Notes under the pieces: model-generated
Told to the model about the DNA's origin: nothing
The model's input: the letters and a program-made list of their open reading frames with translations, nothing else
Database searches by the model: none
Source of the DNA: Sclerotinia nivalis
Taxonomy: Eukaryota > Ascomycota > Leotiomycetes > Helotiales > Sclerotiniaceae
NCBI GenBank assembly: GCA_029531795.1
Contig: JAPEIS010000002.1
Location: 3,410,001 to 3,474,000, forward strand
Length of the DNA stretch: 64,000 nt
Direction of reading: 5' to 3'
Made by a program: the position numbers and the translations under genes
Shown here: positions 10,413-21,419 of the stretch, in pieces
Position numbering within the stretch: the first letter of the stretch is position 1
Layout of the letters: the number at the start of each line of letters is the position of its first letter

Positions 10413-11563
10413 CTTTATAACGGTTGAGTATATCTAAATCCTTATGCTGTAAGGTAGGCACAATTGAGTTCGAGGTAGATATATAGGACGTCACTGCTCC
10501 CCGGAGGTTGCTTGAAAGTGGTTCTCTTTAGGGTAGGTACAAGGGAGCTAGTATGGAGGATCGGTGACCACTATGTAAGTAAGGTTGAAGAAAGAAAGAG
10601 TCATTATAGCAAGGTTGGATACAGAGAGGGTACAGGTTCTCTTGGAAGGAAAGAGCCTTGTACCAACCTGGTATTGATGTGAGATCTTGGAGTTAAGAGC
10701 TCATAAGGTCGATAGCTGATGATGGGGTGAAGCTTGAACATGTGCAAATGACCACACAGGTGATAATAATCAATCCCAAAAAGACTCTGTCTTTTCTATC
10801 TTTGTACCTCCGGATAGTGAATTCACGAATATGACCCGGGTAAAATATGGGATGAAATGGGTCCCTATCATTGGACTTGGTTCAGATTGTAATTCTCAAA
10901 AGACATATGTGAAAGAAGCATTTCTCCTTCTGAGCTATAGCACCAACACCTATTCATTACTTATCTCTAAAAGCTGTCAAAGGCTGTGCTCGTAAAACAA
11001 TCATTCAAATTTTCGGGGATGACAAAAATCTCTTCCTCTTAAAAAATTCGTTAGCAGACTTTGTTGGATATGTAAAAGAAAAAAGTATCACCCCTCCTAT
11101 CAAATCCCATCATAAATATGCATACATACTTTGATTCGATAGTTTTGCGATTATATTACCAAAAGAATGTTGTAAGTATTCCACTTAACATTTAAAAGAT
11201 ATTCCCACCGCTTATAAGACACATTTGGTTGGATCACTTAATGTCAACAATTCATCTTCTGTTCATGCTAATGCCATGACTTTTACCAGTACCAGTACTA
11301 ATACTTAATGTTATTGGTATTAGACCATCCACAGGTGTAAGTATTTGCTCTACCAGTATCTTGTGAGTTTGTTCCTAGATAGCAAATTGGGTAGACTATA
11401 TCCCGATCAATCATGTTTCAATCTCCTCTTCCAACCCCTTCACGCTCGCCCCCGTCGGCCTCGCTTTCAAACCCGCACTTTCTTCAACGAACATCTCATC
11501 GCTTCACAAATCCACCATTCCACCCAATACACCCACTACCACGCAGAATACCAATCCCTAGAG
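10413..11563. other. Intergenic region interrupted on its right by SINE-like copy 2
   Basis: No gene is firmly supported. A proline- and serine-rich frame begins with ATG at 11413. If the element at 11564-12431 and one TSD copy are removed in silico, this frame continues for about 13 more codons to a stop. A small interrupted gene is therefore possible but weak. Confidence 0.35.
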
Positions 11564-12431
11564 GAGGACAAGACTCAACACCTGTACGCGGTGTCCTCTA
11601 CGAACCTCCAGCTCTTTTATTTAATTATTAGAGTCTGCAGAGCTAAGTTTGAATCATTTGATGGAGTCGTGGTGATTGGAAGAGGAAAAAGCACCCGATC
11701 GCAACGTTTTTTGCCTCCGAGTTGGCTGATAACAAAGGCCAGATCTTGGTTTTTTGACAATTGTATTATCGGATTGTACTTTCTACAATATTATTTTTAT
11801 TACGAAACAAAGGACAATACCATTATCTACAATAATATACTACAAAATCATCTCCAAGATCCCTCTAGAACATCGAATACGATTTATCAAATTCGGTTTT
11901 AAGGTTCAAGCCTTACCTTCTTCGATTCGAATCAAAACAACAACAATTTATATACTTAAAGGAGCTGTATAGAACGATCCGAGCTAATGATATATTTGCT
12001 ATAGAATTCGGTGGAGGATATACTATATATAGGATTGGGGCACCTTGTAAAATCAATATCCCTATGATTTAGAGGGTTCTATAAAGTCGATATTAGACAA
12101 GGCATGATTACTAAGAAGTTACGAATAAAACAAAGAATTGATATAAAAAAAGGTTGTTTGGATTTGATTGATAAAAAAATCGGATTTGGAAAATCATAAG
12201 TGTAATGCTTTGATTGGTATTTTTATCTTTATATACGATACTGTATAAAGATCAGGCTTTGCTCCTTAGTATTAGTTTTCACTTCCCTTATCAAAAATAT
12301 ATATAAACCTGTATACTATTTAGATAGTATTACCCATAGCCATCTATTAAAAGTTCGATTGAGCTCTTAATCGTCCTAGATAATCTTTGACTCAGTGTGG
12401 ACGTTAATTAAATCAATCAATCAATCAATCA
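11564..12431 (+). mobile_element. SINE-like non-autonomous retroelement, copy 2
   Basis: This 868-bp element lies in plus orientation. The TSD is ACCAATCCCTAGAG (11550-11563 and 12432-12445). The element starts GAGGACAAGACTCAACACC and ends in about five ATCA tetranucleotide units. It is the least mutated copy and the best reference for the family. Its 5' end can form a nested pairing: GAGGACA (11564-11570) with TGTCCTC (11592-11598), and AGACTC (11571-11576) with GAGTCT (11631-11636). A sense frame of about 112 codons, ending IYQIRF then stop at 11902, stays open from the 5' end. Whether it is translated is unknown. The last ~50 bp and an internal block near the 3' end match the LINE 3' end at 63171-63415. 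Confidence 0.88.
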
Positions 12432-12445
12432 ACCAATCCCTAGAG

Positions 12446-12863
12446 ATCTAGCATACTCCGCATTTGTCTCACTCATAGAAGGGTAAACAGGCGCTGATGA
12501 TCAGCCAGAGGCGACACGAGACTGGGAAGACGGCGAGACAATTGAGAGAGATTTGTGAGGCGGCAGGGTGATAGTTGGAGAGAAAGAGGGCGCGGAGTAA
12601 GAGAAGTCTGTGAGATTGGCGATTGAGGAAACGGTAATGACATATGGCTAGTAGGAAGACGAATTTGGTGTCGAAAGTGAGATCAAAGGAAGGGTATTTG
12701 TGGGGAGCGAGGAAGGGGAATTTTGCTGAGATGATGGGAGTCTGGGGCGTAGAGAATTTAAAGTAATAGCGAACAAAAATCGTTACATTGTCATAGATAC
12801 CGGCATAGGAAAAAGATAGAATAAATTGACTACAAACTATATAGCGGCGTTACCATCCTCCAT
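12446..12863. other. Intergenic region with an unassigned open minus-strand frame
   Basis: A minus-strand frame without ATG is open for about 95 codons between roughly 12475 and 12765, with hydrophobic stretches (FVFLLAICHYRFLNR). It could be an exon remnant, or the 3' region of the neighbouring large gene whose stop is at 12864. I do not call a gene here. Confidence 0.3.
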
Positions 12864-15800
12864 TCAATCCTTTCCAAATCTAACCTTCGTACTCTTGCTC
12901 AAAATCAACACTGGTAATGGTTTGACCTCCCAACATCCTCTTATGAACTCTTTATGATGTTTCTCAACGCCCTTTCCAAATAAATTTTCATTGACACCTA
13001 CATTCTTCATCTCCTTCATAAGCCCGCCAACAATTTTACCACCTTTTACTCCCATCCACTCAACTACCACGGGACACAACTTGGAAGGCCCAGATATGAC
13101 CTCCAATCTTCCATGATTCCCCAGACAAAATGTAGTTCCTCTCTTCAATTCCCGCGCGTTCCAGATAATTTTTCTACCGCCGTCGACCTTTTCTTGCTTG
13201 AGCTTTCCTAAATAGCCAGAAAGTAGTGATTCATTGATTTGTAATGAAGTTTGTAGCACAGGATATCCTTTAGGTTTTGATAAAAGTGAGCAGCATCGTC
13301 CAAAGCCATCTCGGTCATGGAAATCAAGACAGTTCATCCCAACCACCGCCATTGTCAATGATTTTTCAGAGTCCTCTAGAAATCCTGTCCATGTATGTTC
13401 GGATCGAAAAAGCGTAACAATCCATTCCTCAAAGAATTTGCATGAGTCTGAGTCCAATGAAATCAAACTCTTTGGTGGGGTTGGTATGCCAGTAGCTGTG
13501 GTAACTTGCACTGCTGATTGATTCCCATGGTCACTGTCATCATCTTTGGTGGCGTCGGGTTGTCCAAGAAAATCATCATCATCCTCCCCATCCGAGTCCC
13601 CCACTGCATCAAAAGACTCTACCCAAAAAGCACTTAACTCCTGATTATCCTCATCAATGCCTGTCTCCTCTAGCGCATCTAAGCACTTCGAAATTGCATC
13701 ACCAATGTTTGGCTGCCATTCCTTATGTGCTTTCCAGAACTTTCGGAAACTTTTTGGACAGCGTAATGCTTTTAGGTATGTACGCTCGCAAACTCCGGCG
13801 CCCCATACAAAAGAAATAGCATGAAGATAATTGACCATAGTATCAGATGCGAGAATATTTAGCAGTCGTCGACGGCGAGCATTTCGAGAACAGAGAGATA
13901 TCTCAATTCCAAAGTAAGCCTCAAGGTCAATGGGATTCCGTAGACCATGTCTCCATCGCTCCACCAAAGCATCTTTCATCGTATGCCTGCTCCTTCTTTT
14001 ATACGTGACTTGACTTGCACCAGAAATAAAGCCCATGGCACTTCCTTGTATTTGAATCGCGTGGGAATCGACATATCGTCTAGGACGAGAAGTATTAGGT
14101 GATCGCAGAGCTTGCTGATCTGACAGTCGGCTTTTCGTTCGTAAGATGCTTGCTGGAGACGGAACACATTTATCATTGACAAGAAGACCATAGTCGTTTC
14201 GTGCGCCAATTAGCAGAATGTCAGAAGACAAAAGATACCGCCTCGGTAACGATGCCTGATTTGCCTCAACTTCGTCTTCGTTCCAATCTTTAAATGGTAT
14301 CCAGTGACAAAAGACCTCGGAAGAAACGTAGTCAGGCCAATTGTCACGTCCGCCGTCTTGAACTGTCCATGGTATGATGGCGCCATTTCCGATATCATAT
14401 TGATTGATCTCGCACGGCGAAGAGTTTCTCACTATCTTCCAAGATGGACCCCAGAGATCTGTCAGAGCTTCAATGGTTGATGATAGACACAAACGCGTGT
14501 TGTCAACAGGAGAATCATTATTGAAGTTATGAAAAACCCATGGTTGCTTCTTTCCTAAAAATCCATCCATGCATTGCAGTTGTCGACGGCGTATTTCTAC
14601 ACCTCGTCTACTCGTATCTGAAATATGCGGAAGATCGCCAAGTCGATTCAATGTAGTATCATGATATTGAAACCGTTGTGGAATGCGAAATGATGGGATA
14701 TCCTTCCCCATCAAGTCCACATCAAATGGCTGGATATGAGCACCAGCGTACGATAAGATTGCGAGTTCAATGATTTCAGTTGTAAGTTGCCAAACAAAGG
14801 TCTGTAATGGCCTGCTGGCAACGTCATGGGGTGCAAAAATATTATCCAATGTCTCTTGGCACATCCGAGTGAGAGCAAACTGCTTGTCATATTCTAAAAT
14901 CAGTCCATCAATTTCGACCATGGTCAACATGTGATGATGTGATCTAGAATTGAAATTAGCCATTAATGCATTCATAGACCGCCTAAATGCTTTTGCCAAA
15001 TCTAATACAATTTGTATCTCAATCTGGACGACTCTCACGACTCCAGCCCTATATTGATCCTGTAATAATATAGAGAAATGCCTCGTGCAATAACCATTCT
15101 CCTGAAGTGAGATCAAATTGTTGCCAGCTCTATGGGCCCTATTATGACAGACAAGGAGTTCCAGCAGGGGTTTCGAGTTGGAATATTGAATGATGCTAAT
15201 AAGAAAATCTGTCTGATCCTTATGGTACCTTGGTGCTGGAAGGCAAAGTAGAGCTTCATCCTGAGATGGGCCTGAAGATATACCAGTTTCGTGAATAAAG
15301 AGTCCCGAATTACTGAAGACATGCCGTTCCAAGGATTCCAACTTATGAAAGTAAGCTTTTGGGTTTATGATCCGTTCTTCGGTAAAAGCTAAAAGCTCAG
15401 GGTCATCTGGAAGGTCATCAGACTCGTAGTCGGTGTCATCCGTGCTAGATTCGACGTCAGTTAGAGTAGTCATATAAGTATCGAGGGATGTATCTGAGTT
15501 CTCATTCAATGATTTGGCTTCAGGAGATTGTGGTAAAGGCTCCGAAACATCGAGCATGGCTTGATCTGTAGAAGGATATGATCGCAGACTCGAATGGGCT
15601 TTAATAAGTTTAAGAAACTTTTGGATCGTCATCACGAGTTTTGCTTGCTTTGCCAAAGCGAAGCGAAATTTTTGACTAGCACTGACTGAGCTACGTTTCT
15701 GCTTCCATTGGCCGCTCATGTGCTCCGGGAGTGGTTGCTCATTTCCAGCAAACTGGGATGTGTTTCGACGTAGAGTCTCAAACGCTGTACCCCTGGTCAT

Positions 15801-16583
15801 GAATCTCTTGATGCGTTCTAAGTTGGGAAAGTTGGAATAGTCGATTCCAACTGCAGCATCATCCACATCTATAGCATTCGAGTCCACATTCTCCTCTTCG
15901 CATACGGCATCAGTATCAGCAGAGCTTCCTGACAGGTTCCGCAAATATCGCTCAAGAAGCAGCCGCTTATCAACATTTTGATCCAGATGTGAAGCCATGG
16001 CGCGTAATTCCGAGTCTTTATTAGGGCTTGACAAGTCAAAAAGTCTACTTGCAAACCAAGATGCATGCAGTTTGGGGATATTGGTGACATCCTTCTCCCG
16101 AGGATCAATGGCACTTTGCTCGAGGTCTTGTGTGAAATGAACAATGAGCCGTCGCACGTTTCGGATAAACCGCGTCTTGTCTATTTTCAAAGCAATTCCT
16201 TCCAGCAAAACCTGGAGTTGAGAATCAGAATTGATGATTATCAATGTCTCTTCTTTGGCAGCTTGGGGAAGTCCTTGAACACTCGAAGTTGATTTGGCAG
16301 AAGGTAAACTAGATCCCAATGCACTATCTCGACAGGTGTCCATAGATGCAATTGACTGCAGGTCCCAGTTATTTGCGACTTGCTGATTGTTATAAAATCC
16401 CGCTGAATACATTCCATTATGTTCTTCTGTGCTTGACAGCGCATCTAAATAAGGCACGAGAAGATGAGGAACAGGTCTGTCATCCTCAGGTGTCATCGAA
16501 CAATCATGGGACCAAGTAGGGGCAAAGGCCACCTCAGCCCCTCGAACCCGTGAAGCTTCCTGCCGGCCGCCATTTCTATTCAT
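12864..16583 (-). CDS. Large C-terminal region (1239 codons) of a zinc-finger regulatory-type protein
   Basis: An uninterrupted minus-strand frame runs from an ATG at 16583 to a stop at 12864. That ATG is unlikely to be the original start. The frame continues upstream through 14 codons that complete a C2H2 finger (GNLKRH-TREK-H) to a TGA at 16626-16628, and beyond it into the zinc-finger module at 16629-17968. The protein is mostly unfamiliar. It has a Ser/Asp-rich acidic linker near residues 340-400, a globular central part with CMDGFLGKKQPWVF and IEALTDLWGPSW, an acidic DDDDFLG stretch near 1000, and a C-terminal LEVISGPSKLCPVVVEW segment. Comparable large proteins of unknown function, often with C2H2 fingers, occur in Pezizomycotina (recall). 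It may still be expressed from the internal ATG, or be part of a pseudogene. Confidence 0.75.
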   Translation of the reverse strand: MNRNGGRQEASRVRGAEVAFAPTWSHDCSMTPEDDRPVPHLLVPYLDALSSTEEHNGMYSAGFYNNQQVANNWDLQSIASMDTCRDSALGSSLPSAKSTSSVQGLPQAAKEETLIIINSDSQLQVLLEGIALKIDKTRFIRNVRRLIVHFTQDLEQSAIDPREKDVTNIPKLHASWFASRLFDLSSPNKDSELRAMASHLDQNVDKRLLLERYLRNLSGSSADTDAVCEEENVDSNAIDVDDAAVGIDYSNFPNLERIKRFMTRGTAFETLRRNTSQFAGNEQPLPEHMSGQWKQKRSSVSASQKFRFALAKQAKLVMTIQKFLKLIKAHSSLRSYPSTDQAMLDVSEPLPQSPEAKSLNENSDTSLDTYMTTLTDVESSTDDTDYESDDLPDDPELLAFTEERIINPKAYFHKLESLERHVFSNSGLFIHETGISSGPSQDEALLCLPAPRYHKDQTDFLISIIQYSNSKPLLELLVCHNRAHRAGNNLISLQENGYCTRHFSILLQDQYRAGVVRVVQIEIQIVLDLAKAFRRSMNALMANFNSRSHHHMLTMVEIDGLILEYDKQFALTRMCQETLDNIFAPHDVASRPLQTFVWQLTTEIIELAILSYAGAHIQPFDVDLMGKDIPSFRIPQRFQYHDTTLNRLGDLPHISDTSRRGVEIRRRQLQCMDGFLGKKQPWVFHNFNNDSPVDNTRLCLSSTIEALTDLWGPSWKIVRNSSPCEINQYDIGNGAIIPWTVQDGGRDNWPDYVSSEVFCHWIPFKDWNEDEVEANQASLPRRYLLSSDILLIGARNDYGLLVNDKCVPSPASILRTKSRLSDQQALRSPNTSRPRRYVDSHAIQIQGSAMGFISGASQVTYKRRSRHTMKDALVERWRHGLRNPIDLEAYFGIEISLCSRNARRRRLLNILASDTMVNYLHAISFVWGAGVCERTYLKALRCPKSFRKFWKAHKEWQPNIGDAISKCLDALEETGIDEDNQELSAFWVESFDAVGDSDGEDDDDFLGQPDATKDDDSDHGNQSAVQVTTATGIPTPPKSLISLDSDSCKFFEEWIVTLFRSEHTWTGFLEDSEKSLTMAVVGMNCLDFHDRDGFGRCCSLLSKPKGYPVLQTSLQINESLLSGYLGKLKQEKVDGGRKIIWNARELKRGTTFCLGNHGRLEVISGPSKLCPVVVEWMGVKGGKIVGGLMKEMKNVGVNENLFGKGVEKHHKEFIRGCWEVKPLPVLILSKSTKVRFGKD

Positions 16584-17968
16584 TCCATGCTTTTCTCTGG
16601 TGTGACGTTTTAAGTTGCCTTCTCGTCATTGTTCTTCTCCGAATGATTGATAATCACAACCAGGAAAGGGACAATATAATGGTCCGCGTTCAAACCTTGC
16701 CTCCGCAAGCTGCTCAGAAGAGCTCAGTTCCCCGCCTGCAAACGTTTGAAGGCCTGTATTTGGGTTCATATTCCCCTCTTCGCATACGGCATCAGTATCA
16801 ACAGAGCTTCCTGACGAGTTCCGAGGTTGTTTAAGAAGAAGTTGCTCAGAAAGCAGTCGCTTGTCTCTAGACCTAACATGTCAATAGGTAATTCATTCAG
16901 TGACAATGCAGCCTTACGTTTACTCTTGATGCATTTTAGGCCAGACACCCCTCCACCCATGGGCTTTTAACATGTGATCCTTGCATTTGTCTTGCCGTCT
17001 CTCTTTGAATTTACATGGCTTGAACAGACATTCGAAGAATGGTACCGGGCCATCATGCTTAAAATAACGATGGCGATAAAGCTCTTCCTCCGTTTGCCAT
17101 CCATACTCAAGATATTCACAATTAATCACATGCCTTGTGAATTCGTGAAAAAATTTAAATACTTTACTGCACCCGAGATGACGACACTCATAAAGCTGAA
17201 ATTCGCTTCCAGCAGAAGGTTCGTGTCGAAAGGGTCCAGGAGACCTTTGATTTTCTGCAGGTGTTATTGCATTATAAACTCCAGAAGAAGACTCAGATCG
17301 AGATTTTCCTGGAATCATCTGCAATGAGCCTACTAGAAGTGAGATCTTGTCAACAACATAAATTGCTTCTTGTGATGGAGAAATCTCACCACTTTGGCTC
17401 TTATCATAAAGCATATATCGTTCTTCACCAAAACCAAACTCGGATAAATGCTCCTTGATCGAGGGTAGCTTAATAAATACATTAGGCTCCGAATTCTGGA
17501 GGACGTTAGTTTGCTGTTCAGATAAGAAAGAGAGTGAGCATCTAAAGATACCTCGCTGTATTCAGTTAACCCCGATGAGGAGACCGCTGCCATTTGGTTC
17601 TCCGACTTCCATCGCTCAGCATAGGCTGGATATCCATCGCAAACACGTCCAGATCTTCGACATTTCGAGCAAGTTGGCTTCGTCTCATCACATTTGACTC
17701 GCCGAACCCTGTTAATGTAGGTTAATAACGGCGACACAAAGTGATTTGCCCGTGGAAGCATACTTGCAATTGTTGCATCCAGTTTTGACCTTCGGTCTCG
17801 AAGCTCGACGAGGCTTCTTACTTCCTGTGCATGTTATTATACAATATTTCGAAAGCCATGCCAAAAAGAAATGGCCAACGGACCACGAGAGCCACCTTGG
17901 ACATCATCTAGTTGTAACTGCGAGACGTCGTCTCCTTCCTCCAACTCCGTCTTGTTATTTTCGGTCAT
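16584..17968 (-). CDS. Zn2Cys6 plus C2H2 zinc-finger N-terminal module of the same gene
   Basis: Splicing reconstructed by eye gives exons 17968-17884, 17824-17764, 17708-17552, 17513-16924 and 16872 onward. All junctions keep frame. The first donor is ambiguous between two in-phase sites, and the 38-nt intron at 17514-17551 is very short. Residues 1-29 are acidic. A Zn2Cys6 cluster follows, with CNNCKVRRVKC split by an intron, then TCSKCRRSGRVCDGY. A C2H2 region comes next (YECRHLGCSKVF, then FECLFKPCKFKERR with HMLKAHGW), typical of fungal C2H2 proteins. After the last intron the frame reaches a further finger, YCPFPGC, and stops at TGA 16626-16628 (codon 380). Without the stop it runs directly into the 1239-codon region. 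The start at 17968 is chosen as the first ATG consistent with splicing. It is a predicted DNA-binding regulator; its target is unknown. Confidence 0.7.
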
Positions 17969-19658
17969 CGTGCGTGGACGAACTCAAATGCCGGTAGATA
18001 TCTCTTAGAGATAGAGATGCTGGATATCCCGAAGTAAAAAGCGCAATGGAAGGACCTTCTCTCGAAAGCTTCAAGAATTAGCAACTATTGGAGTCTGCCA
18101 GCCTTGTTAAGGCAATCAATCACCCGACAACGGCTGCTTGTCGCGCATCAAAGGCATTTTGTGCAAAGCCAAAAATAAGTCAATGGGAATTGTAGACATA
18201 CCACGAAAGTCCAAAACTACTCTTCCTCAATCCTCTACTTCACCGCACTAAAGCAGAGTCAAGAAAGAGACAAACGAGATATCACAATGAGAATGGATGT
18301 TTCCAGATAATAAATGCTATGACATTGGAAATATAACCACCGACTATGCTCAGCCTCAATCTGCATGCACGATGTGGGAGCTGTACACCGTTGTCAGCAA
18401 GTAAGCACCAGATTCGGCCATGGCCCCCAAATTTATTGCTTGGATGAACGGATATATACCTTTCTATTGGCCATAATTTCCGCAATTATGAGGTAAAACT
18501 AAACACCATGTTGACAGGAACAAACAAAAGTCAATTAAAACATTCTGAAATTTGCTCTCTAGATTTCCTAACCAGGAGTGAAAAAGCGAAATTGCTATAC
18601 AATTCTACTGGTTGATATGTAGGATCTTACTGTGTAGATACAATCTCGAACGCAACTAACACTTCCCGTCAAAATCGCACTTTTCGTCTTTTTGAGGTAG
18701 GAAGTGGCTGTTTCTCTCCTTCCTCTTCCATTAGCAGTTGAAGATGATGCTCGACCCAGGTGCTGCAAGTGATTTGCGCGACCATTATTTCAGGTTAAAT
18801 GTTTTCTTTGTAATGCGGCTTCTTGAAACTTGAGAGCTCAAGAGTGGCGCGCTGGGCGATGCAACCGCAATGTTAACACTCCAGCATCATCACTTGATCA
18901 TTTCACCATATGCATTCACTACTACCCTGACTACCAAGTAGGCATGATCACCTGACTGATAGCACTTGCAATGCCCCGACTTCTGGAGGTTAGAGGAAGG
19001 GCGTGAAGTGGGTGCAGGTGCAGGTGCGAACTTACATTCTAGACCTTGTAATAAATAGCATGCACACTAACACACATTGATTGGATAATTCCACGGAGAG
19101 GTCACGTGGCCCCGTGCATCGATCAATAAGTTCTGCGCGAACACATCCTGCAGAAAGGCAGAGAGCATCTTTTATCCCTCAAAGTAGCTCTACATTCATT
19201 TTGGCTGAGGCTCTTCTGGCTGGTATTTTTCGATATTTCGCTCATTTTAGGTTTGATGTTGATATTAAATTACACGGGTACTTGTTGAAACTGGGTACGG
19301 AGTGTGCCGCTAGAGCTTCTTCTTTTTATCAATTTTCTTTATGGATTGTGTTTGATTGATTTCTATCTTGGGTACAGGTGTATCACTTGTTGTTTTTTTA
19401 CATTGTATAATGGGTTACACGGAAGCATCAATAGGAAATAGTTTCTATTTATAGTCCCTTCCCTATAATGATGAACACAAAAAGAGTCATATTTTATTTC
19501 GTTGATTTGCAATTAGATTGTCTGGTAGCACTCATAGTCCATAAGGTAGTGCGCTCCTCAGTATATGAAATCAAGAAATAACGTGCGCGAATCTATGAAT
19601 AGCGCGGATTCTAATCGTGTCTTGTCTTCAAGTGAACATTACCTTTTCCTTCAAGGAA
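17969..19658. other. Intergenic, no gene supported
   Basis: About 1.7 kb of upstream and intergenic sequence. Only short random-looking frames are present. A small GTGCAG hexamer run occurs near 19011-19025. The left part is the likely promoter of the zinc-finger gene that starts at 17968. Confidence 0.45.
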
Positions 19659-21415
19659 TTATGTCAAACAGGAATACCATCGCTTTTGCTCCGTGTTATC
19701 CTTCCATTTCCACCCCCTGCCCGCATAGTGATTCCGACCCACGAACTCCAGACTCGCATGGCGAAGGGTTGTGCAACCATACCTCAGCTGGCCCCCATAT
19801 TCGCGCGAGCGGTCGAAATGCTCAGCTTGTTCGGTTCCGTATGCTTCGACTTGGGGGTGCACAACTATGGTGATAGCTTGGCCTGTCAGCTTGTCCTCGT
19901 TATCTTCGGTTACCGAAGTATGAAGAATCGTCTTCGGATCCTTGCCGTCGAATAGTTTGTTCGGACCTTCCAGTGTGGTTATTTTGCGGGTCCAGAGGTT
20001 GTAAGAAAGATTCGCAGCCTGTCGATAAACTTTGTGTAGTTTGCTAATAACCTCCGACGAGTCTAGTTTGAAAATATATCGAGCTGCGCTTGCAGCAAAC
20101 CCTTCGGCATAAGAATTTGCCACTTTATCAAGACAAGCTTGCATGCGCAGCCTAGAGCTTTTTATTTGTGATTGTGTTTGAACTCTGGGAAAAGGAGTCT
20201 CAAGGTATCAGAGCGCCATATGTGGGCCGCTTCATTAGTCCCTATATCTGTGAGTCGTAGTATAGGATGAGAATGTACGACCATACATGATTGACCTATC
20301 GAATAGAAGCTATTCAGGCTTGAGCTACCATCTCCCAGAAGAAGAATGAATTTGAAAAAATGCCCCAGTATATGTTGTGTGAAAGTAGGGCAGTAAGTAA
20401 GAGTCTGCCTGCTTTTTCCGGATGCAAACCTCTAGGAAATTCTGTTTCCGTAAAGACCATCACTTTTGCAAGCTCGCTCTTGCCACAACTCCTTTTTCAC
20501 TTCTGAGTGTTCTCCGAGACACGTGTCTTGGATGAGCAGCTGCGCGTTCTTGTTGATTGCATCGTTGCTCCATTCTCTTATCGCGCTATTGATGCTCCTG
20601 ATATCGTCTCTGACAGCGCCATTTGTAATGGCGACCCAATTGCCCGATTTCAGTTCTGTTGGTATCACTTCGGTGATACTATTCGCATAGTACTATTATA
20701 GTATTTGTATTTTTGTTAATTCTTATTGTTATTAACTTCTATGAAATAAGGGGCTATTTATATTTGAAGGGAGGGAGCTAGGTTCGCTAGTAGTACGGCT
20801 CATCATGAGGTTGGTCACATGATATACCGACAAGTTCTTTGACGGATATTTCCTGTAGCGCACGTACTACCCGGGTAAATTCTCCTTCAAATTCGTCGCT
20901 TTGCTGCTGCAACTTCTTTTCGTTCTCTCGTAGGTTGACGATTTCATTCTTCAGGATCATTCGACGACGCTTTTGCTTTTTAGTTCCATCTTGTAGAAAC
21001 CTGATCCGTTTATCCTTCCTAAATGTGATACTTCCGGATAAATCAGACGTTGCGGATCGGCAGGTAAAGACTGTGCTTTGTCTCGGCACGGGCGCTGTGG
21101 GATTGAGTGTACAATAGGTTGTGGATGGCCAAGTTGAATTTTCGAATTTGTATTATCGCAAAGTGGTGTCTGTGACATCATGCAGTCATCACGAGTTTCC
21201 AAATGGGTCGACAGCGGGCGAGCATCGGCTGCTTGCGTGATTTTCGATCCTTCACCATTAATTAAAGGGCAATCGGAAATCGCACTATTCTGCTCCGAGT
21301 TAGAGATAGCTTCCTCCGTATTTGTGACGACTCTCTGCTCTATTGAAGAATCAGGATTGTGAAGTCCTGGTGTAGTCGTGGTCGACTTAGTCGAGATCAA
21401 ACTTCTATGCCCCAA
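19659..21415 (-). pseudogene. Hypothetical gene broken by a solo LTR and a frameshift
   Basis: Three minus-strand segments belong together. 21415-20957 begins with ATG and is Ser/Thr-rich. 21089-20833, in another frame, has a basic coiled-coil segment (KKQKRRRMILKNEIVNLREN) and continues to SVKEL. From 20651 the sequence continues KSGNWVAITNGAVRDDIRS in exactly the frame expected if the LTR at 20657-20832 plus one TSD copy is removed. A distal part, 20144-19659, carries LTGQAITIVVHPQVEAYGT, a pattern I recall from C-termini of uncharacterised fungal proteins. The shift between the first two segments is not explained by a normal-size intron. The 181-bp insertion is not a multiple of three and adds stops, so a full-length product is impossible. 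Confidence 0.65.
20657..20832. repeat. Solo LTR (family TGTTGGTATC...ATACCGACA), copy 1
   Basis: This 176-bp sequence starts TGTTGGTATC and ends ATACCGACA. It is flanked by a perfect 5-bp direct duplication AGTTC (20652-20656 and 20833-20837). The TG...CA ends, inverted terminal bases and 5-bp TSD are the signature of an LTR left after recombination between two LTRs. A second member lies at 41562-41733. No internal retrotransposon sequence is present. It interrupts the coding frame of the pseudogene at 19659-21415. Confidence 0.9.
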
Positions 21416-21419
21416 GAAT

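Noticed and set aside
16550..16834. Plus-strand frames opposite the zinc-finger gene
   Set aside because: They are mirror images of the coding strand, without any protein pattern. The minus-strand reading explains the region fully.
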